Of a DNA stretch of 5,446 nucleotides, positions 5,188-5,446 are shown one piece after another. Numbering within the stretch: the stretch's first letter is position 1; each line of letters begins with the position of its first letter. The notes beneath the pieces are model-generated. The model was not told the origin of the DNA. It ran no database searches and worked only from the letters and a program-made list of their open reading frames with translations. The translations under genes were made by a program, and so were the position numbers. Where the stretch lies: contig CATLIJ010000193.1 of the NCBI GenBank assembly GCA_949948825.1, positions 1 through 5,446 of the forward strand, read 5' to 3'. The DNA comes from an uncultured Clostridiaceae bacterium. GTDB lineage: Bacteria; Bacillota; Clostridia; Lachnospirales; Lachnospiraceae.

Positions 5188-5445
5188 TCAGTCAGAAAAA
5201 AAACATTGTATCACTCCCGCAATCCCGTCATGGTCATTGTCTTCTTTTGTCACAAAGTTTGCCACAGCCTTCACGCTTTCCGGCGCGTTTTTCATGGCAA
5301 CCCCCATACCCGCATACTGGAGCATCCGGATATCGTTGTAGCTGTCGCCGCAGCAAACCATCTTTTCCCTGGAAATGCCAAGCACACGGAGAAGATGTTT
5401 CAGCCCATAAGCCTTATCCACATTTTTCGGGCTCACTTCCAGGTA
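5188..5445 (-). CDS. Cof-type HAD-IIB phosphatase, C-terminal part (5' end beyond right edge)
   Basis: The last 85 codons of a HAD-superfamily phosphatase of the Cof/YidA type, about one third of the usual 260-290 residues. These cytoplasmic enzymes dephosphorylate sugar phosphates, nucleotides or cofactors such as the thiamine precursor HMP-PP. Two catalytic motifs are visible: motif III lysine in SPKNVDKAYGLKHLL (typical of YLEV.PKGVSKG..L), and motif IV GDSYNDIRML, whose acidic residues bind Mg2+. The tail GVAMKNAPESVKAVANFVT...DGIAGVI is characteristic of the family. The reading frame continues through the edge (YLEV before SPKN), so a GTG at 5434-5436 is an internal valine and not a start. 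Motifs I and II and the C2 cap that sets substrate choice are outside the window, so the substrate cannot be named. It converges on the chemoreceptor gene. Confidence 0.9.
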   Translation of the reverse strand, partial: YLEVSPKNVDKAYGLKHLLRVLGISREKMVCCGDSYNDIRMLQYAGMGVAMKNAPESVKAVANFVTKEDNDHDGIAGVIQCFFSD

Positions 5446-5446
5446 A

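Noticed and set aside
5434..5436. GTG as start of an 82-residue HAD protein
   Set aside because: The frame stays open to the window edge with family-typical residues (YLEV) before it, so it is an internal valine codon of a longer gene.

Overview
The window looks like chromosomal DNA of a low-to-mid GC anaerobic Firmicute, most likely a gut clostridium of the Lachnospiraceae type. The grounds are strong AGGAG ribosome binding sites, sigma-A-like promoters, a TPP riboswitch acting through an intrinsic terminator, and the families present. No tRNA, rRNA, CRISPR array, transposase or phage gene is visible. The organism call is an inference from style, not from a marker gene.

Left part (1-894, minus strand). 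A thiamine-regulated transport operon starts near 759 and reads leftwards. A sigma-A promoter (766-794) is followed by a TPP riboswitch aptamer (660-752), its terminator (552-581), an unusual GC-rich run of back-to-back hairpins (435-544), a gene for a small MTH1187/YkoF-type thiamine-binding protein (89-385), and the first 40 codons of an ABC transporter permease. The permease begins at a TTG codon inside the preceding gene and leaves the window at its left edge. The layout fits a thiamine or thiamine-precursor (ThiXYZ-like) uptake system shut off by TPP.

Centre (815-2712). A complete RidA enamine/imine deaminase gene (895-1269, plus) has its own near-consensus promoter, back to back with the riboswitch promoter. 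It converges on a metallo-beta-lactamase-fold gene of the alkylsulfatase type (1398-2678, minus), and a 17-bp hairpin terminator lies between them.

Right part (2679-5446). Divergent from the sulfatase-like gene is a methyl-accepting chemotaxis protein (2898-4904, plus) with an extracellular double Cache domain that carries most of the amino-acid-binding motif. It ends before a perfect 17-bp hairpin (4961-5004). The 3' end of a Cof-type HAD phosphatase gene (5188-5445, minus) enters from the right edge. Apart from the thiamine operon the genes appear to be independent transcription units. The most unusual element is the hairpin array inserted between the riboswitch terminator and its first gene.
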